Both the position numbers and the translations under genes were made by a program. The notes below the pieces were generated by a model. That model saw only the letters and a program-made list of their open reading frames with translations. It did not search any database and had not been told where the DNA came from. A stretch of DNA of 64,000 nt from Bacteroidota bacterium (GTDB taxonomy: Bacteria; Bacteroidota; Ignavibacteria; Ignavibacteriales; Melioribacteraceae), in NCBI GenBank assembly GCA_023381535.1, contig JAMCSN010000022.1, positions 1 through 64,000 on the forward strand, in the 5' to 3' direction. This document shows positions 1 through 8,155 of the stretch, piece by piece (the first letter of the stretch is position 1; each line of letters begins with the position of its first letter).

Positions 1-327
1 TGCGATGTGGAAGGAAAAGATGTGCTTCTTGTTGATGACTTGATTGATACTGGCGGTACAATAGTGAATGCAGTTAAAGCGTTAAGGGAAAGAGGCGCAA
101 GACAAATTTATGGTGCAATAACTCATCCCCTGCTTTCCGGTAATGCACTTGAAAGAATTCAGAATTCGGAAATCAGCAAACTCTACGTGACGGACAGTAT
201 TCCGCTCAAAGAAGGTCACGGTGATAAAATTGTTGTTCGCTCTGCTTCCGGTTTACTGGCGGAAGCAATTGTAAGATCGTACAGAAATGAATCTATCAGT
301 TCCCTTTTCGAGATAGATAAAAGTTAG
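1..327 (+). CDS. prs: Ribose-phosphate pyrophosphokinase (PRPP synthetase), C-terminal part
   Basis: This is the 3' end of a gene that begins before the window; the frame is open from base 1 and stops at TAG 325-327. The visible 108 residues carry the PRPP-binding loop DDLIDTGGT near residue 11, diagnostic of class I PRPP synthetases. It is followed by the usual C-terminal pattern ITHPLLSGNALERI. The enzyme makes PRPP from ribose 5-phosphate and ATP for nucleotide, His and Trp synthesis. The gene lies 29 bp upstream of rplY; the prs-rplY-pth order is common in bacteria and suggests co-transcription. GTG at 7 is internal and not a start. Confidence 0.95.
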   Translation, partial: CDVEGKDVLLVDDLIDTGGTIVNAVKALRERGARQIYGAITHPLLSGNALERIQNSEISKLYVTDSIPLKEGHGDKIVVRSASGLLAEAIVRSYRNESISSLFEIDKS

Positions 328-356
328 AATAAAATTTATTTGGAGATAAATAAGCA

Positions 357-1001
357 ATGTCAGAGATAAGTGTTCAAGCAAAAAAGAGAACTCTTTCTAC
401 CAAAGGTGTAGTCAATAAATTACGACGCGAAGGAAATGTACCCGGCATTTATTACACTAAAAACGTAGAACCGATTTCAATCTATATTTCCGAAGGCGCG
501 CTGAAGCCGCTTGTATTTACATCGGAAACCCACATTGTCAATTTAAAAATAGATGAGAACGAAGAGTTAAAATCTATTCTTAAGAATGTTCAGTTCGATC
601 CCGTAACGGATCGTGTTATTCATTTTGATCTTTTGGGAATTTCCGCCGATCAAGAAATTGAAATTGAAGTTCCGGTAATGATTGAAGGACAAGCAAAAGG
701 CGTTAAAGAAGGCGGAGTAGTCCAGCACTCGCTGCACAAAATTCAAATCGCATGTCTGCCTGCCGATATACCAGAACATGTTGTTATTAACGTATCGGAT
801 TTGGGAGTTGGCGATTCTGTTCACGTTAAAGATTTGAAAATTGAGAAAGCAAGAATTCTTCATCATGACGATGTAATTATTGTTTCCGTAGTTATTCCGC
901 GTGCTGTTGTTGAACCGACTGCTGTAGCTGCTGAAATAACGGAAGAACCGGCTGAACCTGAAGTAATCAGCAAGGGTAAACAAATCGAAGAAGAAGAGTA
1001 G
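357..1001 (+). CDS. rplY: 50S ribosomal protein L25/general stress protein Ctc
   Basis: A 214-residue protein of the long (Ctc/TL5) form of L25, which binds 5S rRNA in the large subunit. The N-terminal L25 beta-barrel covers about residues 1-90 and the Ctc C-terminal domain about 95-185. An acidic tail rich in Glu and Pro follows. The ATG at 357 has TGGAGA about 10 bases upstream. It sits between prs and pth with short gaps and is probably in one transcript with them. Length and context agree with the family. Confidence 0.95.
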   Translation: MSEISVQAKKRTLSTKGVVNKLRREGNVPGIYYTKNVEPISIYISEGALKPLVFTSETHIVNLKIDENEELKSILKNVQFDPVTDRVIHFDLLGISADQEIEIEVPVMIEGQAKGVKEGGVVQHSLHKIQIACLPADIPEHVVINVSDLGVGDSVHVKDLKIEKARILHHDDVIIVSVVIPRAVVEPTAVAAEITEEPAEPEVISKGKQIEEEE

Positions 1002-1009
1002 GCTTAAGA

Positions 1010-1630
1010 TTGCGTGTTATTGTTGGACTGGGTAATCCCGGTACAAAATATGAATTGACACGTCACAATGCTGGATTTTTGATACTTGACCGTTTTGCTG
1101 GAAAAAACAATTTAACTTTTCTTGCTTCAAAGTTTGACTTTGATTATTCGGAAGGGTCGTTAGACTCTTCCGATTTTTTTTTGGTTAAACCCACCACGTA
1201 CATGAATCTTAGCGGTCTAGCCATTCTCGATTTTATGAACGAACATCCCGTTGTTGCAGAAGACATGTTAGTTGTCGTTGACGACGTAAATATTCCGTTA
1301 GGTCAGGTGAGGTTAAGACGATCCGGAAGCGACGGCGGGCATAATGGAATTAAATCGATTATCTACCATTTGCAAAACGACGCTTTTCCACGACTACGAT
1401 TTGGTATTGGAAGCGATTTTGAGAAAGGCGAAATGGCAAATTATGTTCTTAGTAAGTTTAATCAAGATGAATTTGCCGATGTTACAAAAAGCCTCGACTT
1501 TTCAGTTGAACTGATAGAAAAATTCATAACCGGCGGGTACAAGTCGATGCTCGATTATTTCAGCAGATTTTCGACTTTGATCAACAAAACGAAGCCGGAT
1601 TCCTCCGATTCAGATGAATCGAGCACATAG
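1010..1630 (+). CDS. pth: Peptidyl-tRNA hydrolase
   Basis: A 206-residue enzyme that cleaves peptidyl-tRNA released by aborted translation. The N-terminus MRVIVGLGNPG begins at a TTG codon (1010), 8 bp after the rplY stop; no ATG fits the conserved start. The expected active-site residues are present: N9, H19, N66 (in PTTYMN), D92 and the GGHNG segment with H111 and N112. The C-terminal about 15 residues are a Ser/Asp-rich tail beyond the usual domain. The gene has a T9 run inside the coding sequence (1174-1182). It is probably co-transcribed with rplY. Confidence 0.95.
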   Translation: MRVIVGLGNPGTKYELTRHNAGFLILDRFAGKNNLTFLASKFDFDYSEGSLDSSDFFLVKPTTYMNLSGLAILDFMNEHPVVAEDMLVVVDDVNIPLGQVRLRRSGSDGGHNGIKSIIYHLQNDAFPRLRFGIGSDFEKGEMANYVLSKFNQDEFADVTKSLDFSVELIEKFITGGYKSMLDYFSRFSTLINKTKPDSSDSDESST

Positions 1631-1660
1631 ATAAAGGAATAGAACGCTGCATTTTGTTCC

Positions 1661-1689
1661 TTGCGTAGTAGATCAGAAAATGATATTTT
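1661..1689 (+). promoter_or_regulatory. Candidate promoter for the rpsF operon
   Basis: TTGCGT at 1661-1666 and TATTTT at 1684-1689 are separated by 17 bp in the only gap between pth and rpsF. Transcription would start near 1696, giving a leader of about 75 bases that contains the hairpin at 1714-1739. The match to consensus is only moderate. Confidence 0.35.
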
Positions 1690-1709
1690 TTGCAGCCTAA
1701 TTTTATAAA

Positions 1710-1757
1710 CCCTGCTTTTCCGGTAAAGTCTGGAAAAGCCATAAGCCCATAGGGAGG
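1710..1757 (+). promoter_or_regulatory. Candidate S6:S18 ribosomal-protein leader hairpin
   Basis: A perfect 8-bp stem (GCTTTTCC 1714-1721 with GGAAAAGC 1732-1739) closes a 10-base loop. It includes a CCG trinucleotide at the stem top, a feature described for S6:S18 leader RNAs upstream of rpsF. CCCT just before the hairpin can pair with the AGGG of the Shine-Dalgarno (1751-1754), so the structure could hide the rpsF ribosome-binding site. Assignment to the known leader family is by position and this motif only. Confidence 0.35.
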
Positions 1758-1769
1758 TGAAAATATAAC

Positions 1770-2159
1770 ATGCTCAAACGTACCTACGAAAGTGTTGTAA
1801 TCGTCAATGCAGCACTCGAAGATGAACAAATCGACGCAACAATCGCACGCATTCAAGAAACCATAACTACACACGGTGGAGAGATTGTGGACTTGGACAA
1901 GTGGGGCAGAAAGCGCTTAGCTTACCCCATCAAAAAAGCCAAGAGCGGTTACTATGCCATTTTTAGATTTAATGCATCTCCAGATTTAGTTGCAGTACTC
2001 GAACGCAATTACAGATTGGATGAAAATATTGTCCGTTATTTGTCAATCGTGCTTGATAAATTTGCTTTGGATGCTATATCCAAACAAAAAGAAAAAGCCG
2101 CGGCTGAAGCCGTTGCCGAAGAGGCGCAATCTAAATCAACTGAGACTCAAGTTAACTAA
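1770..2159 (+). CDS. rpsF: 30S ribosomal protein S6
   Basis: A 129-residue S6 protein, which pairs with S18 on the 30S platform. The core domain spans about residues 1-100, with the pattern YESVVIVNAALED at the N-terminus and the conserved WGRKRLAYPIKKAKSGYY segment in the middle. An Ala/Glu-rich tail of about 25 residues follows, longer than the minimal family length. A strong GGGAGGTG lies about 11 bases before the ATG. It heads the classical rpsF-ssb-rpsR-rplI cluster. Confidence 0.96.
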   Translation: MLKRTYESVVIVNAALEDEQIDATIARIQETITTHGGEIVDLDKWGRKRLAYPIKKAKSGYYAIFRFNASPDLVAVLERNYRLDENIVRYLSIVLDKFALDAISKQKEKAAAEAVAEEAQSKSTETQVN

Positions 2160-2180
2160 TTAGAATTAGTGGAGGTTACG

Positions 2181-2648
2181 ATGGCCGAACTTAAGATGCC
2201 AGAACTTAATAGCGTTATAGTTGCAGGCAATTTGACAAAGGACCCTGTGTTCAGACAAACTTCTAACAGCACACCTGTTGTTAATTTTCATGTTGCCGCA
2301 AACAGAAGATATAAAGACAGCAGCAATCAATGGCAGGAAGATGTCTGCTACGTAGGTGTAGTTGCGTGGAATAAATTGGCGGATAGCTGCAAAGACCGCC
2401 TTAAAAAAGGTAGTGCAGTACTTGTCGATGGTGAACTTCAGAGCAGAACATTTAAGACCGAAGATGGTAAGAACAGAACTATCGTTGAAATCAAAGCCAA
2501 GAGAATTCAGTTCTTAAATAAATTCAACAAAACTCAGGGCAACGGCGAAGATGTTGTTGCAGAAACCGACGAAGCCGACTATGAAGATAACTCATTCGAT
2601 AAATTCTTAACTGACGAAGAGTCTGACTTAATGAAGGATAAAAAGTGA
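2181..2648 (+). CDS. ssb: Single-stranded DNA-binding protein
   Basis: A 155-residue SSB with an OB fold over about residues 8-110 ([16 protein letters not shown], then [12 protein letters not shown]) and an acidic, disordered C-terminal tail. The tail ends in DLMKDKK rather than the common DDDIPF-type tip. The start is ATG 2181, not GTG 2169: GGAGG at 2171-2175 is five bases from this ATG, and the GTG overlaps that Shine-Dalgarno. The gene lies between rpsF and rpsR, as in many bacteria, and overlaps rpsR by four bases (GTGA), suggesting translational coupling. Confidence 0.95.
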   Translation: MAELKMPELNSVIVAGNLTKDPVFRQTSNSTPVVNFHVAANRRYKDSSNQWQEDVCYVGVVAWNKLADSCKDRLKKGSAVLVDGELQSRTFKTEDGKNRTIVEIKAKRIQFLNKFNKTQGNGEDVVAETDEADYEDNSFDKFLTDEESDLMKDKK

Positions 2649-2875
2649 GAGAGAATAAAACAAGAACCCAAACCAAAAAGGTTAAAAGAGTAATTGATGG
2701 CTACATCGATTACAAAGACCAAAAACAACTTCAAAGATTTCTTACCGATCAAGGTAAGATTATTCCGAGAAGAATAACTGGACTTACAGCTAAACAACAT
2801 AGAGAATTAGTCCAAGCAATCAAACGAGCTCGTCATTTGGCAATTCTGCCATTTGTATCAGAAGCTGTTAAGTAA
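2645..2875 (+). CDS. rpsR: 30S ribosomal protein S18
   Basis: A 76-residue S18 protein with the conserved core [14 protein letters not shown], then [19 protein letters not shown] and the ending [14 protein letters not shown]. It starts at GTG 2645, overlapping the ssb stop in a GTGA junction. No CxxC zinc motif is present, so this is the non-zinc type. It partners S6 on the 30S subunit and is co-transcribed with rpsF and rplI. Confidence 0.95.
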   Translation: MRENKTRTQTKKVKRVIDGYIDYKDQKQLQRFLTDQGKIIPRRITGLTAKQHRELVQAIKRARHLAILPFVSEAVK

Positions 2876-2889
2876 TTAGGAGTAGTGCG

Positions 2890-3333
2890 ATGAAAGTTAT
2901 ATTAAGAAAGAATTTTGACCAGCTCGGTAAAGTTGGTGACATAGTTTCCGTAAAAGACGGATATGCAAGAAACTATCTCATCCCCCGTCAAATTGCATAT
3001 CAAGCTACCAAGGGTAATATCTTATCATTAGAAGAAGAGAAAAAACAGATTCTGAAAAAAGAAGCAAAGGATTTGGAAGCTGCTCAGCAGTACGCTACCG
3101 AATTGGAAAAAGTATCTATCACTATCCCGGTAAAAGTCGGTGAGGAAGACAAAATTTTCGGTTCTGTAACACACCAAATGATAGCCGATGCATTAAAGGA
3201 AAAAGGATTTGATGTTGATAAGAGAAAAATTGATATCACGGAACAGATTAAGTCTCTTGGAATTTACAGTGTTGCCGTAAAACTTCATCCAAGTGTTTCC
3301 GCAACTGTTAAAACTTGGGTAGTAAGAGAATAG
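2890..3333 (+). CDS. rplI: 50S ribosomal protein L9
   Basis: A 147-residue L9 protein, the normal length. The N-terminal domain shows MKVILRKNFDQLGKVGDIVSVKDGYARNYLIPR, the long connecting helix is rich in Lys and Glu (about residues 45-75), and the C-terminal domain includes the KIFGSVT pattern. AGGAG lies just upstream of ATG 2890. It is the last gene of the rpsF cluster and is followed by a strong terminator. Confidence 0.96.
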   Translation: MKVILRKNFDQLGKVGDIVSVKDGYARNYLIPRQIAYQATKGNILSLEEEKKQILKKEAKDLEAAQQYATELEKVSITIPVKVGEEDKIFGSVTHQMIADALKEKGFDVDKRKIDITEQIKSLGIYSVAVKLHPSVSATVKTWVVRE

Positions 3334-3353
3334 GTGGTGAAAAATTAATGTGT

Positions 3354-3379
3354 AGCCCCGATTCGTCGGGGCTTTTTTT
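3354..3379 (+). terminator. Rho-independent terminator after rplI
   Basis: An 8-bp perfect stem, AGCCCCGA with TCGGGGCT, closes a TTCG tetraloop and runs into seven T residues. It ends the ribosomal-protein transcript. Confidence 0.93.
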
Positions 3380-3413
3380 ATGTTCCGACTATGCCGTCAA
3401 ATAGCGCTCAAAA

Positions 3414-3444
3414 TTGACTTTTTAGGGGGTAGCGTCTATATTTG
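3414..3444 (+). promoter_or_regulatory. Promoter of secDF
   Basis: TTGACT at 3414-3419 and TATATT at 3437-3442 are 17 bp apart, a near-ideal sigma-70 arrangement. The -10 continues as TATATTTG (3437-3444), which also satisfies the Bacteroidetes -7 consensus TAnnTTTG. It lies between the rplI terminator and secD; the start site would be near 3450. Confidence 0.65.
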
Positions 3445-3491
3445 ATGCCTTAAAAATTTCACTGAATTCATTAACTAAATAGCTGATTATA

Positions 3492-5402
3492 ATGAAAGAA
3501 TTAAGATTCAGAATTATTCTGATAATAGCTGCGATTGGTCTCTCTTTATATCTCCTCTATCCGACATATCAAGATTACCAGAACAATAAGACAGTATCGG
3601 CACAGCTTCAGTCGTTTCAAGAAGCTTACAGAAAAAGTCATCCCAATATTGCGATGGCAGAACTGAAAGATATTGTTTCTGCAAAGAAGGACAGCATTTT
3701 GGCAAGCAATCCTAAATACAAAACCGCAAGAGAGAAAAGAGTAAAGCTTGGTCTCGATCTTCAAGGCGGTATGTATCTGATGATGGAAGTTAATACGGCA
3801 AAACTTCTTGAAAAATTAGCAAAGGAACCGGATGATCAGTTCAATCAAATTTTGAAGGAAGCCGAAAAAGAATCAAAATCATCCGAAGAGAATGTTGTTT
3901 CCATCTTTGCCAGAATAATGAAGGAAAAAAATATTCGTCTTAGCAGATATTTCGGATCGATTCGTGAAGACGACAACACAATTGAAAAACGTTTGGTTCA
4001 GCAGGAATCTGATGCTGTATCACGCGCAATAGAAATCATTAGAAACAGAGTTGACCAATACGGTGTTTCCGAACCGAGCATTCAGAAACAGGGTTCGAGA
4101 AGAATAGTTATCGAGTTGCCGGGTATTGCCAGAGAGGAAGAAGCAAAAAGACTGCTTCAAGGCAGAGCTCTTCTTGAATTCAAACTGGTTAAGGATCCCG
4201 ATTTCACAATTTCAATTATGAAAAAGATTGATGAAGCACTCGCCGGAAAATCAGCAGCCGACTCTTTGACAGGTAAAAAAGATGAAACCGCTTCAAAGAA
4301 GGACACAACAAATCAAAAAAAACTAACAGACGAACAATTCGAAAAAGAACATCCCTTCTTTTACTATGCTCACTTGCTTGATCCTCAGGGAAGAATTGCA
4401 GATGCATTCGTAAAAGAAAACGACCGTGAAAAAATAAACGCTATGCTGCAAAATCCGGAAGTAAAAAAAATTATGCCGGATAATGTCGAATTCATATACG
4501 AAGCAAAACCGGAAAAAAGCAGCGATGGATTAAACTACTACAGAATGTATATGGTTAATAAAGATCCGGAATTAACCGGAGGAGTAATTACCGACGCACA
4601 GGCTAATATCGATCCTTCAACATCGGCACCGGTTGTTTCGATGCAAATGAACGCCGAAGGCGCCAGGGAGTGGGCACGAATTACCGGTTCTAATATCGGC
4701 AAGAGATGCGCTATTGTTCTGGACGGCGGTGTATATTCTGCGCCTGTAATTCAATCTAAAATTCCAACCGGAAGTTCGCAAATCTCCGGTATGCAAAACT
4801 TAGATGAAGCAAAACTTTTAGAGATTGTTTTAAAAGCCGGCGCTTTGCCAGCACCAATTGACATCATCGAACAGAGAACAGTCGGACCATCACTCGGTCA
4901 GGACTCAATAAATAAAGGTCTGAGCTCTACAGTGATCGGTTACATCATGGTTGCAATTTTTATGGCGTTCTATTACCGCAAAGCCGGAACATTTGCAGAC
5001 TTTGCACTTTTCGTTACCGTACTGTTATTGCTTGGCGTACTTGCCGGATTTAACGCAACTTTAACGCTGCCCGGTATTGCAGGTATAGTTCTTACAATGG
5101 GTATGGCGGTTGACGCAAACGTAATTATATACGAACGAATTAGAGAAGAGTTGGCAACCGGTAAAACCGTGAAGGCAGCGGTTGACAGCGGTTTCAAACT
5201 TTCGTTTGCACCGATTTTCGACTCGAACATCACAACATTTTTTACCGGCGTTATACTTTATCAGTTTGGAAGCGGACCGGTACAAGGATTTGCACTTACG
5301 CTTATGATCGGATTGGTTACAAGTTTATTCAGTCAGCTGGTTGTTGTTAAAGTGATTTTTGATTTTATGCTGAACAAAGGTTACAAAATTAATGTCGGTT
5401 AA
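3492..5402 (+). CDS. secD: Protein translocase subunit SecD
   Basis: A 636-residue accessory subunit of the Sec translocon, which uses the proton gradient to help pull proteins across the inner membrane. One N-terminal membrane segment (about residues 7-25) precedes a large periplasmic part containing VKLGLDLQGGMYLMMEV and the P1 head region. Five membrane segments fill about residues 475-630, with the conserved GMAVDANVIIYERIREE motif. A Lys/Asp-rich insertion near residues 250-285 lengthens the periplasmic part. secF follows 22 bp downstream. The start ATG has no obvious Shine-Dalgarno. Confidence 0.96.
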   Translation: MKELRFRIILIIAAIGLSLYLLYPTYQDYQNNKTVSAQLQSFQEAYRKSHPNIAMAELKDIVSAKKDSILASNPKYKTAREKRVKLGLDLQGGMYLMMEVNTAKLLEKLAKEPDDQFNQILKEAEKESKSSEENVVSIFARIMKEKNIRLSRYFGSIREDDNTIEKRLVQQESDAVSRAIEIIRNRVDQYGVSEPSIQKQGSRRIVIELPGIAREEEAKRLLQGRALLEFKLVKDPDFTISIMKKIDEALAGKSAADSLTGKKDETASKKDTTNQKKLTDEQFEKEHPFFYYAHLLDPQGRIADAFVKENDREKINAMLQNPEVKKIMPDNVEFIYEAKPEKSSDGLNYYRMYMVNKDPELTGGVITDAQANIDPSTSAPVVSMQMNAEGAREWARITGSNIGKRCAIVLDGGVYSAPVIQSKIPTGSSQISGMQNLDEAKLLEIVLKAGALPAPIDIIEQRTVGPSLGQDSINKGLSSTVIGYIMVAIFMAFYYRKAGTFADFALFVTVLLLLGVLAGFNATLTLPGIAGIVLTMGMAVDANVIIYERIREELATGKTVKAAVDSGFKLSFAPIFDSNITTFFTGVILYQFGSGPVQGFALTLMIGLVTSLFSQLVVVKVIFDFMLNKGYKINVG

Positions 5403-5424
5403 AATTTTAGGAGATAATTAATAG

Positions 5425-6564
5425 ATGCGACTTTTCGAGAATTTAAATATTGACTTCATGAGCAAACGCACGACATTTTATTTCGTGTCGGCAATTATTC
5501 TTCTTGCTGGTATACTCAGCATAGTAATTAAAGGTGTTGAGTTTGGAATCGACTTCAAAGGCGGTACCGAAATTGCGCTACAATTTGATAAACCGGTTGA
5601 TGTAGGATACATTAGAAACGAAGTTGACAAAATCGGTTTAGGAAACGTTGAGGTTAAAACTTTCGGCGGTTCAAACGGAATTTTGCTGCGCACAGAGATT
5701 CAGGAAATTCCAAGTAATATTTTTCCTAAAGTAAAAGAAAGAATCGAGAGCATTATCAGAAATACTTATCCCGGAATTCAATTCACTACCAGCGATACGA
5801 CTGTAAATTCGGTAACATATACTTTTCCCGATCCGCAAACCGCAGAGGTTATCAACAACAAATTATTCGATGCGGGATTTCAATCGACAAAAGCTTCCGA
5901 AGAAGCCGCAAACAAATCCATCCTTGTTCGTGTTGGTATCGGCGACTGGATAAAAGAAAACTTCTCGCAGAAATTTGCCGATAACAAATTCTCCGTTCTT
6001 AAGGAAGACAAAGTCGGTCCCAAAGTAGGCAAAGAATTGAAACGGGATGCAGTGTTTTCTGTTATGCTTTCGCTCCTTGTCATTTTAATTTACCTTGGAT
6101 TCAGATTTAAATTTGCATTCGCGGTCGGTGCCGTAATTGCTCTTTTTCATGATGTGCTACTCACGCTCGGTGTTTTTGTTGTGCTCTACGGTGTAATTCC
6201 CGGATTCAATTTGGAAATTTCGGTAAGTGTAGTTGCCGCGTTCTTAACGCTGGTTGGTTACTCCATCAACGACACCGTAATTGTTTTTGATAGAGTGCGC
6301 GAGCAAATGAAAATTCATAAATCGCTCTCGGTCGAAGAAAACATGAATCATGCTATCAATAAAACCATGAGCAGAACCATAATTACAGTATTCACAGTAT
6401 TAATCACGGTTATTGTGTTGTTGATATTCGGCGGTGAAGTGCTTAGAGGTTTTGCATTCGCGTTGTTTATTGGTATGATTACCGGTACTTATTCTTCGAT
6501 TTTCATTGCAAGCGCTTTTGTTTTGGAATATGCACAAAGAACCGGCAAAAAAATTCAATTCTAA
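5425..6564 (+). CDS. secF: Protein translocase subunit SecF
   Basis: A 379-residue partner of SecD. One N-terminal membrane segment (about 15-35) is followed by FGIDFKGGTEIAL, a periplasmic domain, and five C-terminal membrane segments (about 205-370) with the conserved VGYSINDTVIVFDRVRE motif. AGGAG lies about 12 bases before ATG 5425. It is co-transcribed with secD and is the last gene before a two-way terminator. It is somewhat longer than E. coli SecF but typical of this lineage. Confidence 0.95.
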   Translation: MRLFENLNIDFMSKRTTFYFVSAIILLAGILSIVIKGVEFGIDFKGGTEIALQFDKPVDVGYIRNEVDKIGLGNVEVKTFGGSNGILLRTEIQEIPSNIFPKVKERIESIIRNTYPGIQFTTSDTTVNSVTYTFPDPQTAEVINNKLFDAGFQSTKASEEAANKSILVRVGIGDWIKENFSQKFADNKFSVLKEDKVGPKVGKELKRDAVFSVMLSLLVILIYLGFRFKFAFAVGAVIALFHDVLLTLGVFVVLYGVIPGFNLEISVSVVAAFLTLVGYSINDTVIVFDRVREQMKIHKSLSVEENMNHAINKTMSRTIITVFTVLITVIVLLIFGGEVLRGFAFALFIGMITGTYSSIFIASAFVLEYAQRTGKKIQF

Positions 6565-6580
6565 TTTTAAGTTTGGTCAC

Positions 6581-6610
6581 AAAAAAGCCCCGCTTCAACG
6601 GGGCTTTTTT
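6581..6610. terminator. Bidirectional terminator between secF and the antiporter gene
   Basis: A perfect 12-bp stem (AAAAAAGCCCCG with CGGGGCTTTTTT) closes a six-base loop CTTCAA. The A-run and T-run make it work on both strands, serving secDF and the convergent minus-strand gene. Confidence 0.93.
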
Positions 6611-6645
6611 GTTTCTTATTCAGAAAACATTATGCTTTCGTAGAT

Positions 6646-7932
6646 TTATTTTATAAAAATTAACTGCACAAGGATAAAAATAGGCAAAAGTACTACTAAA
6701 GAAAATTTCAAGATGTAACTAATAAAATCCGGCATCGTAATGTTATTATCTTCTGCTATTGCCTTAACCATAAAATTTGGGGCATTACCTATGTAAGTTA
6801 TACTACCAAAGAATACAGCACCCAAAGAAATTGCTTTCAGTAAGTCGCCTGGTATTCCAGCTACAATTTCGGAAGAGTGTATTCCTAACCCGTGAGCAAG
6901 TGAATAAAATGTAACTGCGGTAGGGGTGTTATCAAGAATTCCGCTTAAAGCACCAGTAGCATAAAAAAAATGAAATGCAGAATTAACACCCAATGATTTC
7001 GCGTTTGACTCCAGATAAAGAAGGCACGGAATCATAGTTATGAATATTCCAAAGAATAGATATGCTACTTCTTCTATAGGAGCCCACGAAAAATTATTTA
7101 ATTTTCTTAATCGCCTTGGAGTTAATATCAAAGAAAACACTGCCATAAAAATAATTACAACTTCTCTAATAAATTTATAATACTCATTCATGTGAATGAT
7201 GTCTATATATTGTTGATTTAAAAAAGCAATTGATAGAATCACTCCGGCTAACCATACAAAATTTATTCCTCCATTAACCTTTATTGAACGAACCATAATT
7301 TTGTCCGAGATGATATTAATTCTTTTCTCTTTTTTATAGTAATATGAATCCACGATAAAATAAATTAATAACAGTAATCCATTAGCAAACAACCATTCCG
7401 GTAATAATTTTAGGAACCATGTAAATGGGACTCCGCGAAGATATAACATGAAAAGAGGAGGATCGCCAATGGGAGTTAGCAAACCACCGCAGTTTGCTAC
7501 AACTGCTATGAAAAATAGAATCGTATGGACCTTGAATTCTCGCTCTTTATTCGTTTGTATAATCGGTCTTATCAAGAGCATTGCCGCTCCTGTAGTTCCC
7601 ATGATTGATGCCAGAATAGCTCCAATACTCAAAAAGGTTAGATTGATCAGAGGTTTTGCTTCAATGTCTCCCGATAAATGAATTCCTCCAGTTATTATAA
7701 ATAAGGCTGCAAGTAGGACTATAAATGGGATATAATCAAAGAATAAAGTTTCCAAAAGTCTGTGTCCTAATCCATTCATAACCAGAAAGAGAATAATTGG
7801 AAGACTTAATATACTCGCGATAATTAATTTATTTTTATTTTGTTCCCAGCGATGATTCCAATATAACGGTAATATCGCAATCGCCAAGAGTATCAATACA
7901 AATGGCAAAAGACTTAATAATGGAATACTCAT
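6646..7932 (-). CDS. NhaD/CitMHS-type sodium:proton antiporter or anion transporter
   Basis: A 428-residue integral membrane protein with about 10-12 hydrophobic segments. The motif VANCGGLLTPIGDPP (about residues 144-158) and the later DNTPTAV (about 338-344) are typical of the ion-transporter superfamily that includes NhaD and the CitMHS-like putative antiporters. The charge pattern resembles the members annotated as sodium:proton antiporters, but the substrate cannot be fixed from sequence. It is a single gene, convergent with secF and divergent from the interrupted hydrolase gene at 8156. The start is ATG 7932. Confidence 0.75.
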   Translation of the reverse strand: MSIPLLSLLPFVLILLAIAILPLYWNHRWEQNKNKLIIASILSLPIILFLVMNGLGHRLLETLFFDYIPFIVLLAALFIITGGIHLSGDIEAKPLINLTFLSIGAILASIMGTTGAAMLLIRPIIQTNKEREFKVHTILFFIAVVANCGGLLTPIGDPPLFMLYLRGVPFTWFLKLLPEWLFANGLLLLIYFIVDSYYYKKEKRINIISDKIMVRSIKVNGGINFVWLAGVILSIAFLNQQYIDIIHMNEYYKFIREVVIIFMAVFSLILTPRRLRKLNNFSWAPIEEVAYLFFGIFITMIPCLLYLESNAKSLGVNSAFHFFYATGALSGILDNTPTAVTFYSLAHGLGIHSSEIVAGIPGDLLKAISLGAVFFGSITYIGNAPNFMVKAIAEDNNITMPDFISYILKFSLVVLLPIFILVQLIFIK

Positions 7933-8155
7933 TTAAGAATCCTATTGGTTAGTTATTTAAGCTTTAGCAAAAATGAAGAATCATGCTTTTTAATTTATGT
8001 TTACCTATATTGAAAATAAGAAGAGACCTATTCAATTAAAAATCAAATCGTTACTAAATTCTAAATACCAATATTGTTTCATTCACATATTTTGCCAAAA
8101 AAATATCGAAAGCAACTCGGAGGTATAACACTCCCAAAATTCAGGAGCATTCAGT

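Noticed and set aside
1174..1182. T9 runs in pth (1174-1182) and lpxB (37750-37758) as phase-variable tracts
   Set aside because: Both encode conserved Phe codons in housekeeping genes of an AT-rich genome; no sign of frameshift was seen.
2169..2180. GTG 2169 as the ssb start
   Set aside because: The GTG overlaps the GGAGG Shine-Dalgarno that serves ATG 2181.
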